Assembly (NCBI GenBank): GCA_029931535.1
Contig: JAQPZY010001686.1
Location: 8,805,001 to 8,869,000 of the forward strand
Origin: Margaritifera margaritifera
Lineage: Eukaryota > Mollusca > Bivalvia > Unionida > Margaritiferidae
Direction of reading: 5' to 3'
DNA length: 64,000 nucleotides
The notes under the pieces are model-generated. The model had not been told where the DNA came from and made no database searches. It saw nothing but the letters and a program-made list of their open reading frames with translations. The stretch's first letter is position 1; each line of letters begins with the position of its first letter. This document shows, piece after piece, positions 13,701 through 22,505 of the stretch. A program made the position numbers and the translations under genes.

Positions 13701-15818
13701 TCTCCTGGGATCGAGGAGTATAGGGGGAAGAAGTGCGTTTCTTTTTCCCATTATAAGTGCGTCGACTTCGGCCAGATCCCAAACATCGTCGGACCATAAA
13801 AAACAGAAGGACAATCGTACGTACGTATGCATTTTGTACAAATTAAACATGTGGAGTGCGTATCCCACGGGGTGTTTTTGTGCCCACATTTCCCCACAAT
13901 TTGAGACATTCCTGAAAGAAAATATGTACTGCCGAAACTAGTACTTTCTAAAAGAGAAAATATTATGCAAGTATTTGATTGCGAAAATGATACTGCCGAA
14001 TCGGTACAATAATATTATTTAAGATTAAGATCCCTTTCTCTCTTGGGATTGAGGATTTGAAACTTACCAGAAGCAGTGCAATAATTGCATTTTTTGCAAC
14101 AATTACAGGCAGTAATGCCCTCGTACTGCCCAAGCTAGTATTTACCAGAAGCCCAGAAGAAGTGCAATAAATTTATTTAATGCAACAACTACAAAAAAAA
14201 AAAAAAAGTAGAAGAAGAAGAAGAAGAAACAGTACTGTTTAAACGAATAGTTGTTCGAAAATATACTGACAAAGCAGTGCAATCAAATTCTCAATGCAAC
14301 AATAAGTGTACTGCATAAGCTAGTACCTATAATTTATCATTTTTAAATTCCTCAACTGTTGAACAAAGTGCATTTAAATTTCGGAACCACAATTGGGTGG
14401 TGATACTTGTACGGTAAGACTATAACAGAGTACTGCCGAAAGGCTGGAACTACAATACAAGTGAAAATACTTACTATAATCACCTGGATAAGGGCAATGG
14501 GGACCAATACAATAGAGCACCGCTAATTAAACGGCGCAATAAAGTCCCCTTCAATTAACAAGAGAATAATAAAATGAACGAACTTTGCAAGGACTGAGGT
14601 GTAAATCTCATAATAAAGACAGAAATTTAGAATAATATCCCGAAAAACGTATTGAAACACGTAAACGAAGGCAATTTTCCGAAACAGATTTTCGCAAGTT
14701 TGGACAGTACAAGCGTCCAGGGAAGAGATTGAAGTATATCATGCATGAACTTATGAGGTAGTAGTCAGACTAGTTCTGGGTTCTCCCTGTTCTAGAATTA
14801 TAGAACGTTCTAACTAATGGAAGGTTGGAATTATGAGCTAGGACGAGGGAACGCGCGTCCCGGAAGAGGTAAGCAAGGGCAGTAGTGATACGCTATGTAT
14901 TACTGCTATTAAATGCAAAATGCATAACGGGGATAACGATATCAACGTAGTATATAAGCAGTCCACATAATATTATAAATACCTAAACATCAACTGTGAT
15001 TGTTACAGAATGCAACATTCATATTGTAAGATGCAGTGTACAGAATAAATAATTGAATATTCGATATGAACAGATCACACGATTTTATAATCATATTACA
15101 GAATGCAACGGTCACGTTGAAAGATGCGGTATGCAGGAGGCTTGATTGAACATTGCATTTACACGATCTAAGTTTTACCTCAATACTGTTTCATATTTTC
15201 CTTTACATAAATAGCATATGTCATCAAATTAGCTGTATTAAGATAACCATTAGTCTTCAATATAAATTTCGTTCAAGATGGCACAACATACTATCAGGAG
15301 AATCAAATCTTCCAATTTTATTATCTTACTTCAAGCTGCATTTCATACTAACTCAATGTCAAACTAAAACGATGACCACGCTGGACCCAGATTATACTTG
15401 CCATTCCAGGAAACCTGACTGTAAAATATCCGGCCCCCTTGGTCAGAATGGTATATTTGTTCGTAAACATACGCTGTTTATGAAGGTTTTGTTTCTTTCC
15501 CAATTTTTCAAAATATCGACGGAAGTTCGATCTTTTTCCAACAGCTGGGAACATTTCTTTAGTATAGTAGTCGTGGTTCCTTTGGTAAATATACTTAGCA
15601 TCAGCAATATGCGGCATAATCGTAGATATCATCGTCAAATTCAACCGATGTATTGGGAGCATTTTTGCTAAAACGAAAATGTGTAAGAAGGAGAGTCATA
15701 TAATTACTTGGTGACATTTAAACAAAATGTCTTCTAGTAGAAGTAGAAGGAAAAAATCTTACCTCTTGACGTTCCTTCCATCTATCGTCTTTCCCCACGT
15801 ATCTTCGGTAATGGGCAT
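2529..15818 (-). CDS. Aldose 1-epimerase (galactose mutarotase-like), left paralog, 3' part off the window
   Basis: Four exons (15763-15818, 9599-9729, 8712-8866, 2529-2738; listed separately) join in frame to give about 150 residues of a galactose mutarotase, the enzyme that interconverts alpha and beta aldose anomers ahead of the Leloir pathway. The LHGG motif and the [12 protein letters not shown] motif carry the two catalytic histidines of the family. The C-terminal half, including the expected GFDHNF and catalytic glutamate exons, is absent from 1-2500, so the gene continues beyond the left edge. Exon sizes (131, 155, 210) and phases match the right-hand paralog almost exactly, showing a tandem duplication. 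The chosen start (ATG at 15818, [10 protein letters not shown]) aligns with the natural N-terminus of cytosolic GALM; no membrane segment is visible upstream. Introns carry a Polinton remnant (3.7-8.35 kb) and a DIRS-like element (10.74-14.9 kb). It could still be a long pseudogene if the distal exons are lost, but no visible exon has a stop. Confidence 0.88.
2739..3120. other. Intron sequence
   Basis: Intronic to the left mutarotase gene. Frames on both strands extend through here but show no recognisable protein. Confidence 0.5.
3122..3730. repeat. GT-rich minisatellite
   Basis: About 13 imperfect copies of a 40-50 bp unit built from GTGTGTATGTGCGTATATGCA followed by a variable (GT)n stretch and TTGGT. 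Copies alternate between TGCATG and TGCAGG. It abuts the viral-type island: the last copy runs directly into an ankyrin-like remnant at about 3735. Confidence 0.97.
3735..3930 (+). pseudogene. Ankyrin-repeat remnant of viral type
   Basis: Plus-strand codons read as about two and a half ankyrin-like units, GHNAIVRLK, then [21 protein letters not shown], then [21 protein letters not shown], but in shifted frames with stops between. The ATDFD-A-x-A-GH-IVRLCK pattern is the style of ankyrin repeat common in large DNA viruses and virus-like elements rather than the canonical metazoan consensus. It points opposite to the other genes of the island and is cut off by the minisatellite on one side and the next minus-strand gene on the other. 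Confidence 0.5.
3930..4256 (-). pseudogene. Small membrane-type protein of a mobile element, frameshifted and truncated
   Basis: An ATG at 4256 begins [20 protein letters not shown]; after a frameshift near 4140 the reading continues as [20 protein letters not shown], with a glycine-rich hydrophobic stretch ([14 protein letters not shown]) and then [14 protein letters not shown]. From memory, the YDP start, the [15 protein letters not shown] segment and the KLNTI-HVSKA ending are shared with small invertebrate proteins found in mobile-element contexts; I cannot name a function. The 3' end is lost at the junction with the plus-strand ankyrin remnant. Confidence 0.45.
4257..4600. other. Spacer in the viral island
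   Basis: A higher-GC portion near 4300-4400 and an A-rich run near 4440-4466. Nothing recognisable is coded here. Confidence 0.4.
4596..5490 (-). pseudogene. Decayed capsid-like structural genes of the Polinton/adintovirus-like island
   Basis: Three minus-strand pieces lie in series. At about 5490-5400 a frame ends [15 protein letters not shown] then [11 protein letters not shown], which has the feel of the C-terminal beta strands of penton or minor capsid proteins. From 5395 a new start [11 protein letters not shown] runs into [20 protein letters not shown]; a shifted frame then gives [20 protein letters not shown] and [12 protein letters not shown] (5385-5062). A last frame, [19 protein letters not shown] (4781-4596), is acidic and uncharacterised. 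Frameshifts and stops separate them. Assignment to structural genes is inference from position and style; only the decay and strand are directly seen. Confidence 0.35.
5491..5867. other. Viral-island sequence without a clear gene
   Basis: Short minus-strand fragments such as [19 protein letters not shown] and [16 protein letters not shown] are interrupted by stops. A plus-strand open frame over 5798-6145 is the antisense of the polymerase remnant and is not counted as a gene. Confidence 0.35.
5868..7790 (-). pseudogene. Type B DNA polymerase (Polinton/Maverick or adintovirus class), decayed
   Basis: Reading the minus strand from about 7790 down gives, in family order: an N-terminal part ([15 protein letters not shown], then [21 protein letters not shown]); the longest frame (7145-6561) with [39 protein letters not shown] and [11 protein letters not shown]; the exonuclease I region, [16 protein letters not shown] near 6680-6740; then [20 protein letters not shown] near 6190-6130; and [16 protein letters not shown] with [19 protein letters not shown] near 6060-5930, ending YHDFYL near 5890. 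These are landmarks of protein-primed family B polymerases of Polintons. The palm motifs for catalysis are missing. The exonuclease I motif reads D-L-K where D-x-E is expected, and several frameshifts and stops are present, so it is dead. The hosting intron of the left mutarotase gene gives no functional context. Confidence 0.75.
6210..6461 (-). pseudogene. Open frame inside the polymerase remnant, unrecognised
   Basis: An 83-codon frame starting [19 protein letters not shown] and containing [20 protein letters not shown]. It falls between the exonuclease I and YPHEHM segments of the polymerase. It may be the diverged middle of that gene in one surviving frame or an inserted piece. I do not recognise it. 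Confidence 0.3.
7953..8345 (-). pseudogene. Ankyrin-repeat protein of viral type, fragment
   Basis: At least four ankyrin-like units read on the minus strand: a first broken one ([12 protein letters not shown], frameshifted near 8285), then [20 protein letters not shown], a degenerate unit around [15 protein letters not shown], and [13 protein letters not shown] with [20 protein letters not shown]. The repeated A-x-A-x-x-GH-x-x-I-x-x-LCK pattern with ATD(F/Y) at unit starts is the divergent style of DNA-virus and virus-like ankyrin proteins. It lies upstream of the polymerase on the same strand and matches in style the plus-strand remnant at 3735-3930, so ankyrin genes flank the island at both ends. 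Start and stop are not preserved. Confidence 0.6.
8346..8711. other. Intron sequence between viral island and exon 3
   Basis: Contains a short C-run near 8453-8465 and a T-run near 8643-8655. No gene seen. The island's left-mutarotase intron ends at the donor at 8711. Confidence 0.5.
8712..8866 (-). CDS. Left mutarotase, exon 3 (visible)
   Basis: 155 bp, entering with two bases that complete a glycine codon and leaving in phase 0. Acceptor TTTCTAG, donor AAG|GTATAA. It encodes [19 protein letters not shown] and the LHGG motif with the first catalytic histidine, ending GFDK. It is one codon shorter than the equivalent exon of the right paralog. Confidence 0.95.
8867..9598. other. Intron with GAT/GGA-rich tract
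   Basis: Intronic. A GGA/GAT-rich tract spans about 9258-9335. A (GA)n run (9529-9588) sits just inside the intron, starting ten bases from the exon 2 donor. No other feature is seen. Confidence 0.6.
9529..9588. repeat. (GA)n microsatellite beside a splice donor
   Basis: About 30 GA dinucleotides, read as (TC)n on the gene strand, beginning about ten nucleotides after the donor of exon 2 of the left mutarotase gene. Confidence 0.97.
9599..9729 (-). CDS. Left mutarotase, exon 2 (visible)
   Basis: 131 bp, identical in length and phase (2 in, 1 out) to its right-paralog counterpart. Acceptor TTATTTTTCAG, donor GAGG|GTACTT. It encodes [27 protein letters not shown] and [11 protein letters not shown], matching the first beta-strands of the family and the LGF landmark. 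Confidence 0.95.
9885..10082. repeat. Three diverged copies of a ~60-110 bp unit with inverted arms
   Basis: GAGTGCATACCCTGCCAGTATCCACTGACAG-like segments recur three times. CTCGACAAGA at 9892 is mirrored by TCTTGTCGAG about 50 bases downstream, so each full copy can fold as a hairpin. Confidence 0.7.
10661..10740. repeat. (TA)n followed by T-run and G-run
   Basis: A TA dinucleotide tract (about 10664-10706) passes into a T-run and then a G-run that abuts the left end of the inverted-repeat element. Confidence 0.95.
10760..10945. repeat. Left inverted terminal repeat
   Basis: Matches the complement of 14725-14904 imperfectly over most of its length; shared words are CTCTTCCGGGAC, TTCTAGAA and AGTCTGACTAC. 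Confidence 0.75.
10981..11029. repeat. Internal complementary copy of the left end
   Basis: Its complement reads GGGTAAAACTAATTTAAG then GTAATACTTAGCTGTCACT, matching 10737-10781 with about six differences. Position next to the terminal repeat fits a DIRS internal complementary region. Confidence 0.7.
11030..11990. other. Interior of the DIRS-like element, no clear frame
   Basis: Mixed composition without long open frames. A plus-strand frame at 11794-11982 has no recognisable features. Reverse transcriptase or recombinase would be expected here on the minus strand in an intact element; I saw none. Confidence 0.4.
11994..13480 (-). pseudogene. Gag-like frame of DIRS-type element, decayed
   Basis: On the minus strand, in order, are a basic Cys-rich stretch ([14 protein letters not shown], near 13230-13180), the segment [14 protein letters not shown] (near 12770-12730), and a helical block [18 protein letters not shown] followed by [18 protein letters not shown] (12275-12100). 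From memory, the block order FDKAVNE-FRLL then R-RDAA-A-SKLLL then (L/I)FGGKI is shared with Gag-like ORFs that precede reverse transcriptase in animal DIRS elements. Frames shift between blocks and homopolymer C/G runs interrupt them (12537-12545, 13139-13148). The region is markedly more GC-rich than the surrounding intron, in keeping with an inserted element. Function would be nucleic-acid packaging, but this copy is dead. Confidence 0.45.
13915..14470. repeat. Subterminal degenerate repeats
   Basis: GTACTGCCGAAACTAGTAC-like words recur at about 13927, 13991, 14124, 14309 and 14429, interleaved with AGCAGTGCAATAATTGCA-like words at about 14071, 14160 and 14272. The spacing suggests three or four copies of a 150-200 bp unit in the 5' part of the element. 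Confidence 0.7.
14725..14912. repeat. Right inverted terminal repeat
   Basis: Imperfect inverted match to 10760-10945. It is the 5' end of the element if the Gag-like frame sets its orientation. Confidence 0.75.
14913..15762. other. Intron sequence with an orphan minus-strand frame
   Basis: A 104-codon minus-strand frame (15662-15348) reads [36 protein letters not shown] and [11 protein letters not shown]. It looks more protein-like than chance but I do not recognise it and see no flanking splice sites, so it is left as intron or a transposon scrap. An antisense plus-strand frame overlaps it. Confidence 0.3.
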
Positions 15819-15827
15819 TTTCAGAGA
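15763..15827 (-). CDS. Left mutarotase, exon 1 (with start codon)
   Basis: Exon bounded by acceptor-like CCTTTTTACAG (ending 15828) and donor AAGAG|GTAAGA. The ATG at 15818 starts [18 protein letters not shown], which aligns with both the start of cytosolic GALM and the [18 protein letters not shown] segment of the right paralog. The nine bases before the ATG are open, and the acceptor suggests a 5' untranslated or additional upstream exon that I could not find. The phase at this acceptor would be 0, unlike phase 1 in the right paralog, so the membrane exon of that gene would not splice here in frame. Confidence 0.8.
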
Positions 15828-16800
15828 CTGTAAAAAGGAAATTATTTATTAGTAGTGTACTGGTACAGTGTTAGTTCGGACTGCTATCAGTCAGGGGCCT
15901 TATGTAACATGGTAGTAGCTAGCAACGGGGAAAGAGGTCCTCCCAGATTCACACTAGTAACGAGCGAAGAATCGTGTGAATCGTGCGTGAGTTAGTCTCG
16001 GTAGCAAATGACAGGAAAGTTATAGCGCAATCGCTATTATTTTTTAAATTTTTTTTTGTTTCTTTTCCAGTAATTTCTAAATTTAAAAATTTCACTAAAA
16101 ATGTGAATACAATACAAAATTTTAAAGATGCTGACGCAGGTAACTTCCCTTCGCTGTTCAGTAAAACATAAAACAAACTGTAAATGACTCAATTAGAACA
16201 ACAACAAGAACAAAAAAAAAAAAAAAAAAAGAACGAAAATTAAATATGAAATATGAAAACAACTACTCTTTAGAATTCGACAGTCATATACTACACAGAT
16301 AAATGCCTGTTAGTGTAAATATGGAGGTATATTTATATGTTGTCTACTGTTTTAGCAATTTTTCGATTTTAAAATGGCTAGGACAGAATCTTGTCTGGAA
16401 GTACACCAGTAATGATTACGTAGTTATTAATCAACTCAAACAAACCCTGAGGCACAATTAACTCCATCATCGTCTCGAAACTTAGTTTGTATGGAGGTCC
16501 AGTTTTGAAATAGAGGAATGTGTAAGTCTGAAAAAGGTAGCCATCCTAAACTTGGAAAGTAAAGAGATAAAATGGAAAAATATAGCAAGAATCATACCCC
16601 CTCCCCGCCTCCAAAAAAAAAGCGTACCTAACCCATTGTCACAAGTAACAAGGCCTGAAGCTTCACTTTCAATCCATTTTAAATTATATCTGAACCGTAT
16701 GAAACTCTTCAATCCTTGTGGCTAATTTGTGTAGCGAAAGGGAAAATACTTTTCATATAGCAACTATTTACTTTGGCAGCAATGATCTGTTTTCTTATAC
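15828..16800. other. Upstream region or first intron of left mutarotase
   Basis: AT-rich with an A-run near 16213-16231 and a C/A run near 16601-16621. No promoter element or exon can be supported. Confidence 0.4.
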
Positions 16801-16837
16801 GTATTGTTTCGTGTACCGTAAGATCCTTATCTGATGT

Positions 16838-17425
16838 TTGTCATAAACTTGGCTTCTTAAGTTTTTCAGGTGGTTTGAACGATTCAGCTGCTTTCTGAAC
16901 AAAGTTTGGATCGAATGACATAAGGTAGTCTATTTGTAGCTTCTTATCTTCCTCAGGTTTGTCCATGTCATGGAATGACTGTTGTAATACATCACCTAAC
17001 ATATCATAGCCATATTTATAGAATAAAACATGATAAGCCATTGCATAGGTTTGTAATTGTGTTCAGGATTAATCGAAATGTACTCCTTTGATTTTAATTG
17101 CCTTTTCCTTGAGGATGTGGACGTTTTTATCACTTGCAAAATTAACAAGCTCAGATATTCTATTTATTCCGTAAGATTCGTTCGATTTTCAGTTTTATTG
17201 CTAATTCTATCCACATTTTCTTCCTTATTTAAATGCATGCATGATTAATATAATGTAAGATGGTTGCTTATTAGATCTTCTCCACTTTGTTTTAGGTGTT
17301 CTTGAATCTTGTTGAACTCCTTCTGAACTCCTTTATTTATACATTGACGTGAAACTTCTTCAGGATCTGGAATTACATAAACTACAGCAGGTTCATTACT
17401 AACTGTTTCTTTTTGTTGCTGTGCC
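16838..17425 (-). pseudogene. Minus-strand remnants downstream of the second polymerase B
   Basis: A 66-codon frame (17041-16841) reads MAYHVLFYKYGYDMLGDVLQ and ends PPEKLKKPSL. A second open stretch (about 17425-17285) reads VSNEPAVVYVIPDPEEV and then VQKEFNKIQEH. They lie on the strand and in the direction of the polymerase remnant, so they may be the next genes of the same element. I do not recognise either. Confidence 0.3.
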
Positions 17426-17829
17426 TAATTTTCTCATATCGAAATGGTGCTAGTACGTCGTACTCTTTCATAATTTTGAAGAAAGTGTTTCTATGAATAT
17501 TTTCACTAGCTCTTCGTATATTTGTGTCCTTTTCAAGCCTGAAAATACCTGTAGCACTAATGAAAATTGTACATTTTTAGTTACGTCACTCACATTTGAG
17601 AGATACCAGTCCAACATATCCTCACAACAGGTAAATCTAGTATGTAAGATATTTTATTTGATAGATGTTAAAGACTGAGTTGTTTTAAAATGACTCGTTT
17701 TAATAGCAAAGTTGTGTGCGGCTATGCCGCTAGAACCAAAGGTTCGCGCGTTCAAAATCGTTAGTTGTTTTTTTTTTTTTTTTTATCTCAATGAAATATT
17801 GAGCTCTACATAGGACTTCAACTAAAAGT

Positions 17830-19456
17830 GTTAATTGAAAAGGACTATTCTGTGCATGTTTGTCAATGTCACTCCTGACTCCAAGTACAGTCTGCAATTT
17901 CTGTAATGCACCACAAATTTAGTTTTGTTTGTCAGTGTGCATAATAACTTAGATACATCTGGTTTAGTTACTTTTGTCTTTGCTAGAGCTAACGGGTAGT
18001 CTTTGAAACAGTCCTGCAGATGTTGTGACATCTTTAAAAGATCCTCTAAATTGTACACTGTTTGCTATTATCTGGGATGTTCACAAAATTTTTCTACATC
18101 CATTTAATTTCTTTTTCATTCACTCGGTTGCGGTTTTTCACTGGCATATGCTGAAACATGGCCCAATCATAAAAGTTATTGGATACTAGGCACATGATAA
18201 ATTAGTTTGGTTTTGTCTCATAATACTCACGATAATATTTTGTATCTTACCATCTTCGTCTGGATAGAATTCATGATTTGCTTAAGTGTAAACTGTTAGG
18301 TATCATGCTGATGTCCCGTGAATTCCAACTTTGTCATGAGAACATATGATTAACAGTTAACAACTCGAGTTCTATACCTGATATTTTCATACTTGAATCA
18401 TGTGCAATAGTACTCTAATAATGCACGGGATCTAACTTGTAGTATTTTATACATACTTTACTAAATTATTCGAAGATATCGCATATTAAGGTGTCCTTCT
18501 TTATATAGTACCCGTGAACGTATCATGATGTGTTTAGTTTGAAGTGATTCATGACATCTTGTACGTATTGATAGTCATTATCCGAAATGTTTGAACTGAA
18601 CAATTTTGAATAGAATTTATGAATGGTACGTAATGTTCTTTCTATAAAATAAATCGAAGTAGTCATATGGCTAAATATCTTTTCGTAGAAATTAAGGCTG
18701 CATGCTTCAAAAAATATTTGGATTATTGTTTGCATCATTTCTTGGATCATTTCTAACAATAACCTCGATGAACAGGTGGCTGTCACAGCCTGACAGGTTA
18801 TGAATTAAGAGTGGGATGAATTGAGGATATTAGAAAATTTAAATTGCACTGATTATGAACTGGACCTCTCTGCAATGAGATTAGATGGTCATGATCTCGC
18901 ACCTAATTTTTGTCTTAAAAAAAAATCTTTCGCAAATGTTGGAAGTGTTTGTTGAATCAAAATGAATTTTGTCTTCTTCAGTAAAAATCATACGTTTTGA
19001 ATTTTTTTGTTTTCAGTTAGTTGTACACAATTTTTGCAATCGTACCCAACCACTTGTAAAACACCTGAATGCAATCAGTACCTCTGTAAACGATCTGTGT
19101 ATATTCTTTGTGAAATGCCTTCAGATACATGCAGAATCCTGAAAGAACTTGTCTTGTATAGCTTTTTCAGTCTGACTTCGGGATATGCAATTTATTTCTT
19201 CGTTTTGGCTAATTCAACAGGGTGTATCGTAGGTGCTTCGTTAGTTTTAACCAATACACTTTCAAAATCTCAATAAATTGTATTTCGCTGGCCTCTGCGG
19301 GTCCCCAAGTGGAGTGTTTGGAGTCGGCTCGATTGCATAAAAGAAGCATCTGTTGTCAGTATTTTTAATGTTGATGCATGTTTTTTTATTCTTTATCGAC
19401 ACAGGTAAATCTAGGTAACTTCCACCCTTGAATGGTTTAAAGTCACCAGTGTACAA
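17830..19456 (-). pseudogene. Type B DNA polymerase, second decayed copy (AT-rich)
   Basis: Collinear landmarks on the minus strand: GGSYLDLPVSIKNKKTCINI then KNTDNRCFFYAIEP (19456-19270), the family's LP--I-NKKA-INI-N-D--CF block; KFYSKLFSSNISDNDYQYVQ then DVMNHFKLNT (about 18620-18525); VSNNFYDWAMFQHMPVKN (about 18210-18140), matching the palm motif with NNLYGWAM; and LLCTLTNKTKFVVHYRNCRL then YLESGVTLTNMHRIVLFN (17980-17831). The same blocks occur in this order in Polinton/Maverick-class polymerases. Stops and frameshifts separate them, and large parts, including the exonuclease I motif, are missing. Composition is AT-rich, unlike the GC-richer copy at 5.9-7.8 kb, so the two are separate and of different age or lineage. 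It lies just upstream of the left mutarotase start. Confidence 0.75.
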
Positions 19457-20390
19457 ATAAAGATCATCGATTTTATCACATTGTATTCACAATGATCTTT
19501 TGTCCAAACTGGGTGTTTTGTTTATAAAATAGATCATCTAGTACATTTTCAACTACTAGGCTATAAAATATTTCTCTAGATTTGGTTCAGCTTTCCACGG
19601 GTAGAAAGGGAGTCAGACAGGTGCAAACTGAATAACGCCTAACAAACGAGGAGAAAGCAGAATACATTTGTAGACTTTATTAAATTGTGTTTGAGTTGGA
19701 TTGTGTAGCTGTTCATGTATATAATTCATATATTTATATATTTATAAACTGATATAGTGATTGTTACATATACAGACCACAGGTGTATAAAGATCAATTT
19801 TAATAGCCTTCTTTTATATGTAAAGGTGTATGTATAGTTAGATTTTAAAATGACCAACTTTCATTTATATCGTTAGTGGTCATTGTATAAATTGTTGACT
19901 GGTTTGTATATGGAAATAAAGTGTATAATAGTATGTGTATTGATTTGACTATCCTGCAATCTGACTATCGTACCACACAGTGGGGTCGAGGTGGGGTTAT
20001 CTGGGGGAGGCCTATTGTATTGATTTAGATTTTATATTAAGATTACAGGTTTAAGATTAAAGATAACTTTATATTTTCTTTTATTTCCGTATTCACAACG
20101 GGAAAACATCGAAACAAAGGCTTGTGGTTAGATAGTGGATACAGGTAATAAAATATATAGAAATATGAAATAATATATGTGTATGATTATTTATTTATTT
20201 ATGTATTTATTTGCCTCAAAAATATATGCAACATATGCCTGTACATTTAACGTATTGCGGACTTTTTCTGATTGCAGATTCTACATGGATATTACAGGAA
20301 GTATACCTGTAGCGTAGCATGCTGTTGCTTAGCATATCTTACTTTATTTTGCTTTTGAAAAGAAAAAAAAGTGTATCGTACAGGTTAGAG
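19457..20390. other. AT-rich intergenic DNA
   Basis: No gene seen. It may contain more of the decayed element, but no landmark block is readable. Confidence 0.4.
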
Positions 20391-20394
20391 AATT

Positions 20395-20560
20395 TAATTC
20401 ATCCTCTCCTGAGATTCAAACTCGGGTCAGCTGGTTACGGCACCCATCCCATTGCCTGCATGCACTACCCTCTCGACTAAGGTCACATTTCCCCAAAAGG
20501 ATGAAACATAGTCGTGTATATAGGCATTCGTGCATAGCAGACACACGCATTACGACCCAG
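20395..20560 (-). mobile_element. tRNA-derived SINE-like element, copy 1
   Basis: On the minus strand it carries an A-box-like segment (TTAGTCGAGAGGGTAGTGCA) and a B-box-like segment (GAGTTTGAATCTC). It continues into a tail with TGTGTCTGCTATGCACGAAT (complement of about 20525-20550). The same parts occur on the plus strand at 33505-33685. Confidence 0.65.
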
Positions 20561-21700
20561 TAATTAACTCTCATTTAAATATACAGTCACTCCGGATTCC
20601 TCTGACAGAAATCAAGGCAAAACAGAAGTTAATATAGTATGTTACAAAAATATACACTAGACAGAGTGTAATGTGCTATCCCTGGATCGTACAGGGAGGT
20701 GGGGGCGGCTGTTGAAAAATGGTGCGAAGTGGGTCAGCTGGAAGTTTTGCCCATCTACCCCGTTTCAGACGGGTTTAGACACCCCGTTATAGACATAACC
20801 TTTAAAATTGAATATCCCGTTTAAGTTAGGTGTGCCCGCTTAATATGCAAGTACAATGCGCTGAATGGAATAATGCCCTCTAACTGGTCGACCGAAAATG
20901 ACAGAAAATGATGTACTGATAACTTCATTTTCAGACTACCAATGAGAAGACATACGTAATGTTAAATTCCCAAATACCCCCCTAGTGATATTCATATTGT
21001 TAGGTTCCCATAGACCCCCACAGTAGCATCCGTAATCTTAAATTCCCATAACCGCCTATACAATTTCGCAATTAAGTTTCTAAGCTATAAACTAGGGGTT
21101 ATACCTCTTGGGGGTGGGGTGGGATGGTGGTGGTAGTGATGCAAAGATGTACCCAGAGGCCACTGCTAGTGGCATATACAAACCCATACATAAACCCGTC
21201 TTTTCATGTCCGGTAAGTGTAAATATGGTTAAAGGGTGCGGATGTAAGGATTCACCCCAAGGGTCAATGCCAGTTGTATGTATAAATTTGTCTTTTCATG
21301 CCCAGTAAGTGTATTTATGGTTATAGTGTGGGGAAGACTATGGAGCATGACCCATAGGCCCCATCTGATATATGTTGGCACTTGGATCATTGATCACACA
21401 AGGGAATTCTTAGACATGTAAGACAAACAACTCTGGAGTTATTTAAAATTTATGTAAAATCGCCCATAGTTGAATGTACTCATCCAACCGACATTGTGTG
21501 ATCAGCCCTACCTCTATAAGGGAGATCATCCAACCGACATTGTGTGATCAGCCTTAACTCTATAACGGATCAAAATTACAAAAGTGTGGGAACAGTCCAC
21601 ACCCAAGGGACTATCACTGCCGCAAGTTTAAGGTGTCTAGCTTTAATGGCATAAAAGGAGTTCCAGACTTTGCACAAGTACGTATATATACGTACGTACG
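20561..21700. repeat. Intergenic DNA with short internal duplications
   Basis: CATCCAACCGACATTGTGTG occurs twice (about 21481 and 21529). Two copies of a CTTTTCATG-C-GTAAGTGTA segment lie near 21200 and 21292. Repeated AATTCCCA segments lie at 20965-21060. No gene. Confidence 0.6.
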
Positions 21701-21724
21701 CACTGCATCACACTATTCCCACGC

Positions 21725-21734
21725 TTTCTTATGA

Positions 21735-21770
<36 letters not shown>

Positions 21771-22124
21771 CAAAAATCATCAGTTTTGTTGTTGTTGTTA
21801 TTATTACTATTGTTCTTGTTGTTGTTGTTGTTAAGGATTGGTTACTTGCATATTATAGCAGCATATATACATGTGAAATTAAGGAATTTTTGGAAGAATA
21901 ATACAAAAACGAATTCTCTATCATCATCATCCATATCATTATCAATATTATTATCATTATCAATATTATTATTGTTATTATTATTAGTAGTAGAAGTAGT
22001 GTTTTTGTTGATGTTGTTGTTGTTTTGTTAGTAAGAAAGGTTCCCTTGTCCATAATAGCAGTACATAGATGGAAAATGAAAAAAGATTTGGGAAGAGTAA
22101 TACTTAACATCTTCATCATTGTAA

Positions 22125-22161
<37 letters not shown>

Positions 22162-22414
22162 ATCATCATCATTCTAGTTGTTCTTGTTAAGAATAGGTAT
22201 AATATAGCAGAACATATATGCGAACATAAAGAAATTGTGCAAGAGCAATACCAATGACGATTCTCAAGAACATCAGTAGCATTCTCCCATTGTTTGTATT
22301 TTTTTTTTAATTTGCGAGAGAAAAAAAGTATTAACATTTATAAATTTATGAATAATGATGATATGATCATTTGTGTTGTTCTTGTTATATTATTATTATT
22401 ATTATTATTATTAC

Positions 22415-22505
<91 letters not shown>

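Larger units (their letters stand above)
10737..14912 (-). mobile_element. DIRS-like retrotransposon derivative with inverted terminal repeats
   Basis: The two ends are inverted copies of each other: GCTTGCCTCTTCCGGGAC near 10785-10802 matches the complement of 14857-14875, and similarity continues inward through the GTTCTAGAATACTAGAAC palindrome and the AGTCTGACTAC word (10760-10945 against 14725-14904). A further inverted copy of the outermost left end (10737-10781) lies just inside at 10981-11029. Inverted termini plus an internal complementary region near the 3' end are the diagnostic layout of DIRS-type elements. A decayed Gag-like frame lies on the minus strand. No reverse transcriptase or tyrosine recombinase is visible, so this is a deletion derivative. 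The alternative is a DNA transposon with long terminal inverted repeats. It sits in the intron between exons 1 and 2 of the left mutarotase gene. Confidence 0.55.

Noticed and set aside
15348..15662. 104-codon minus-strand ORF
   Set aside because: Protein-like but unrecognised, without splice sites, and inside an intron; noted only as a possible scrap.
17057..17248. Plus-strand frames between the polymerase B fragments
   Set aside because: No landmarks, AT-rich, and opposite to the collinear minus-strand polymerase blocks.
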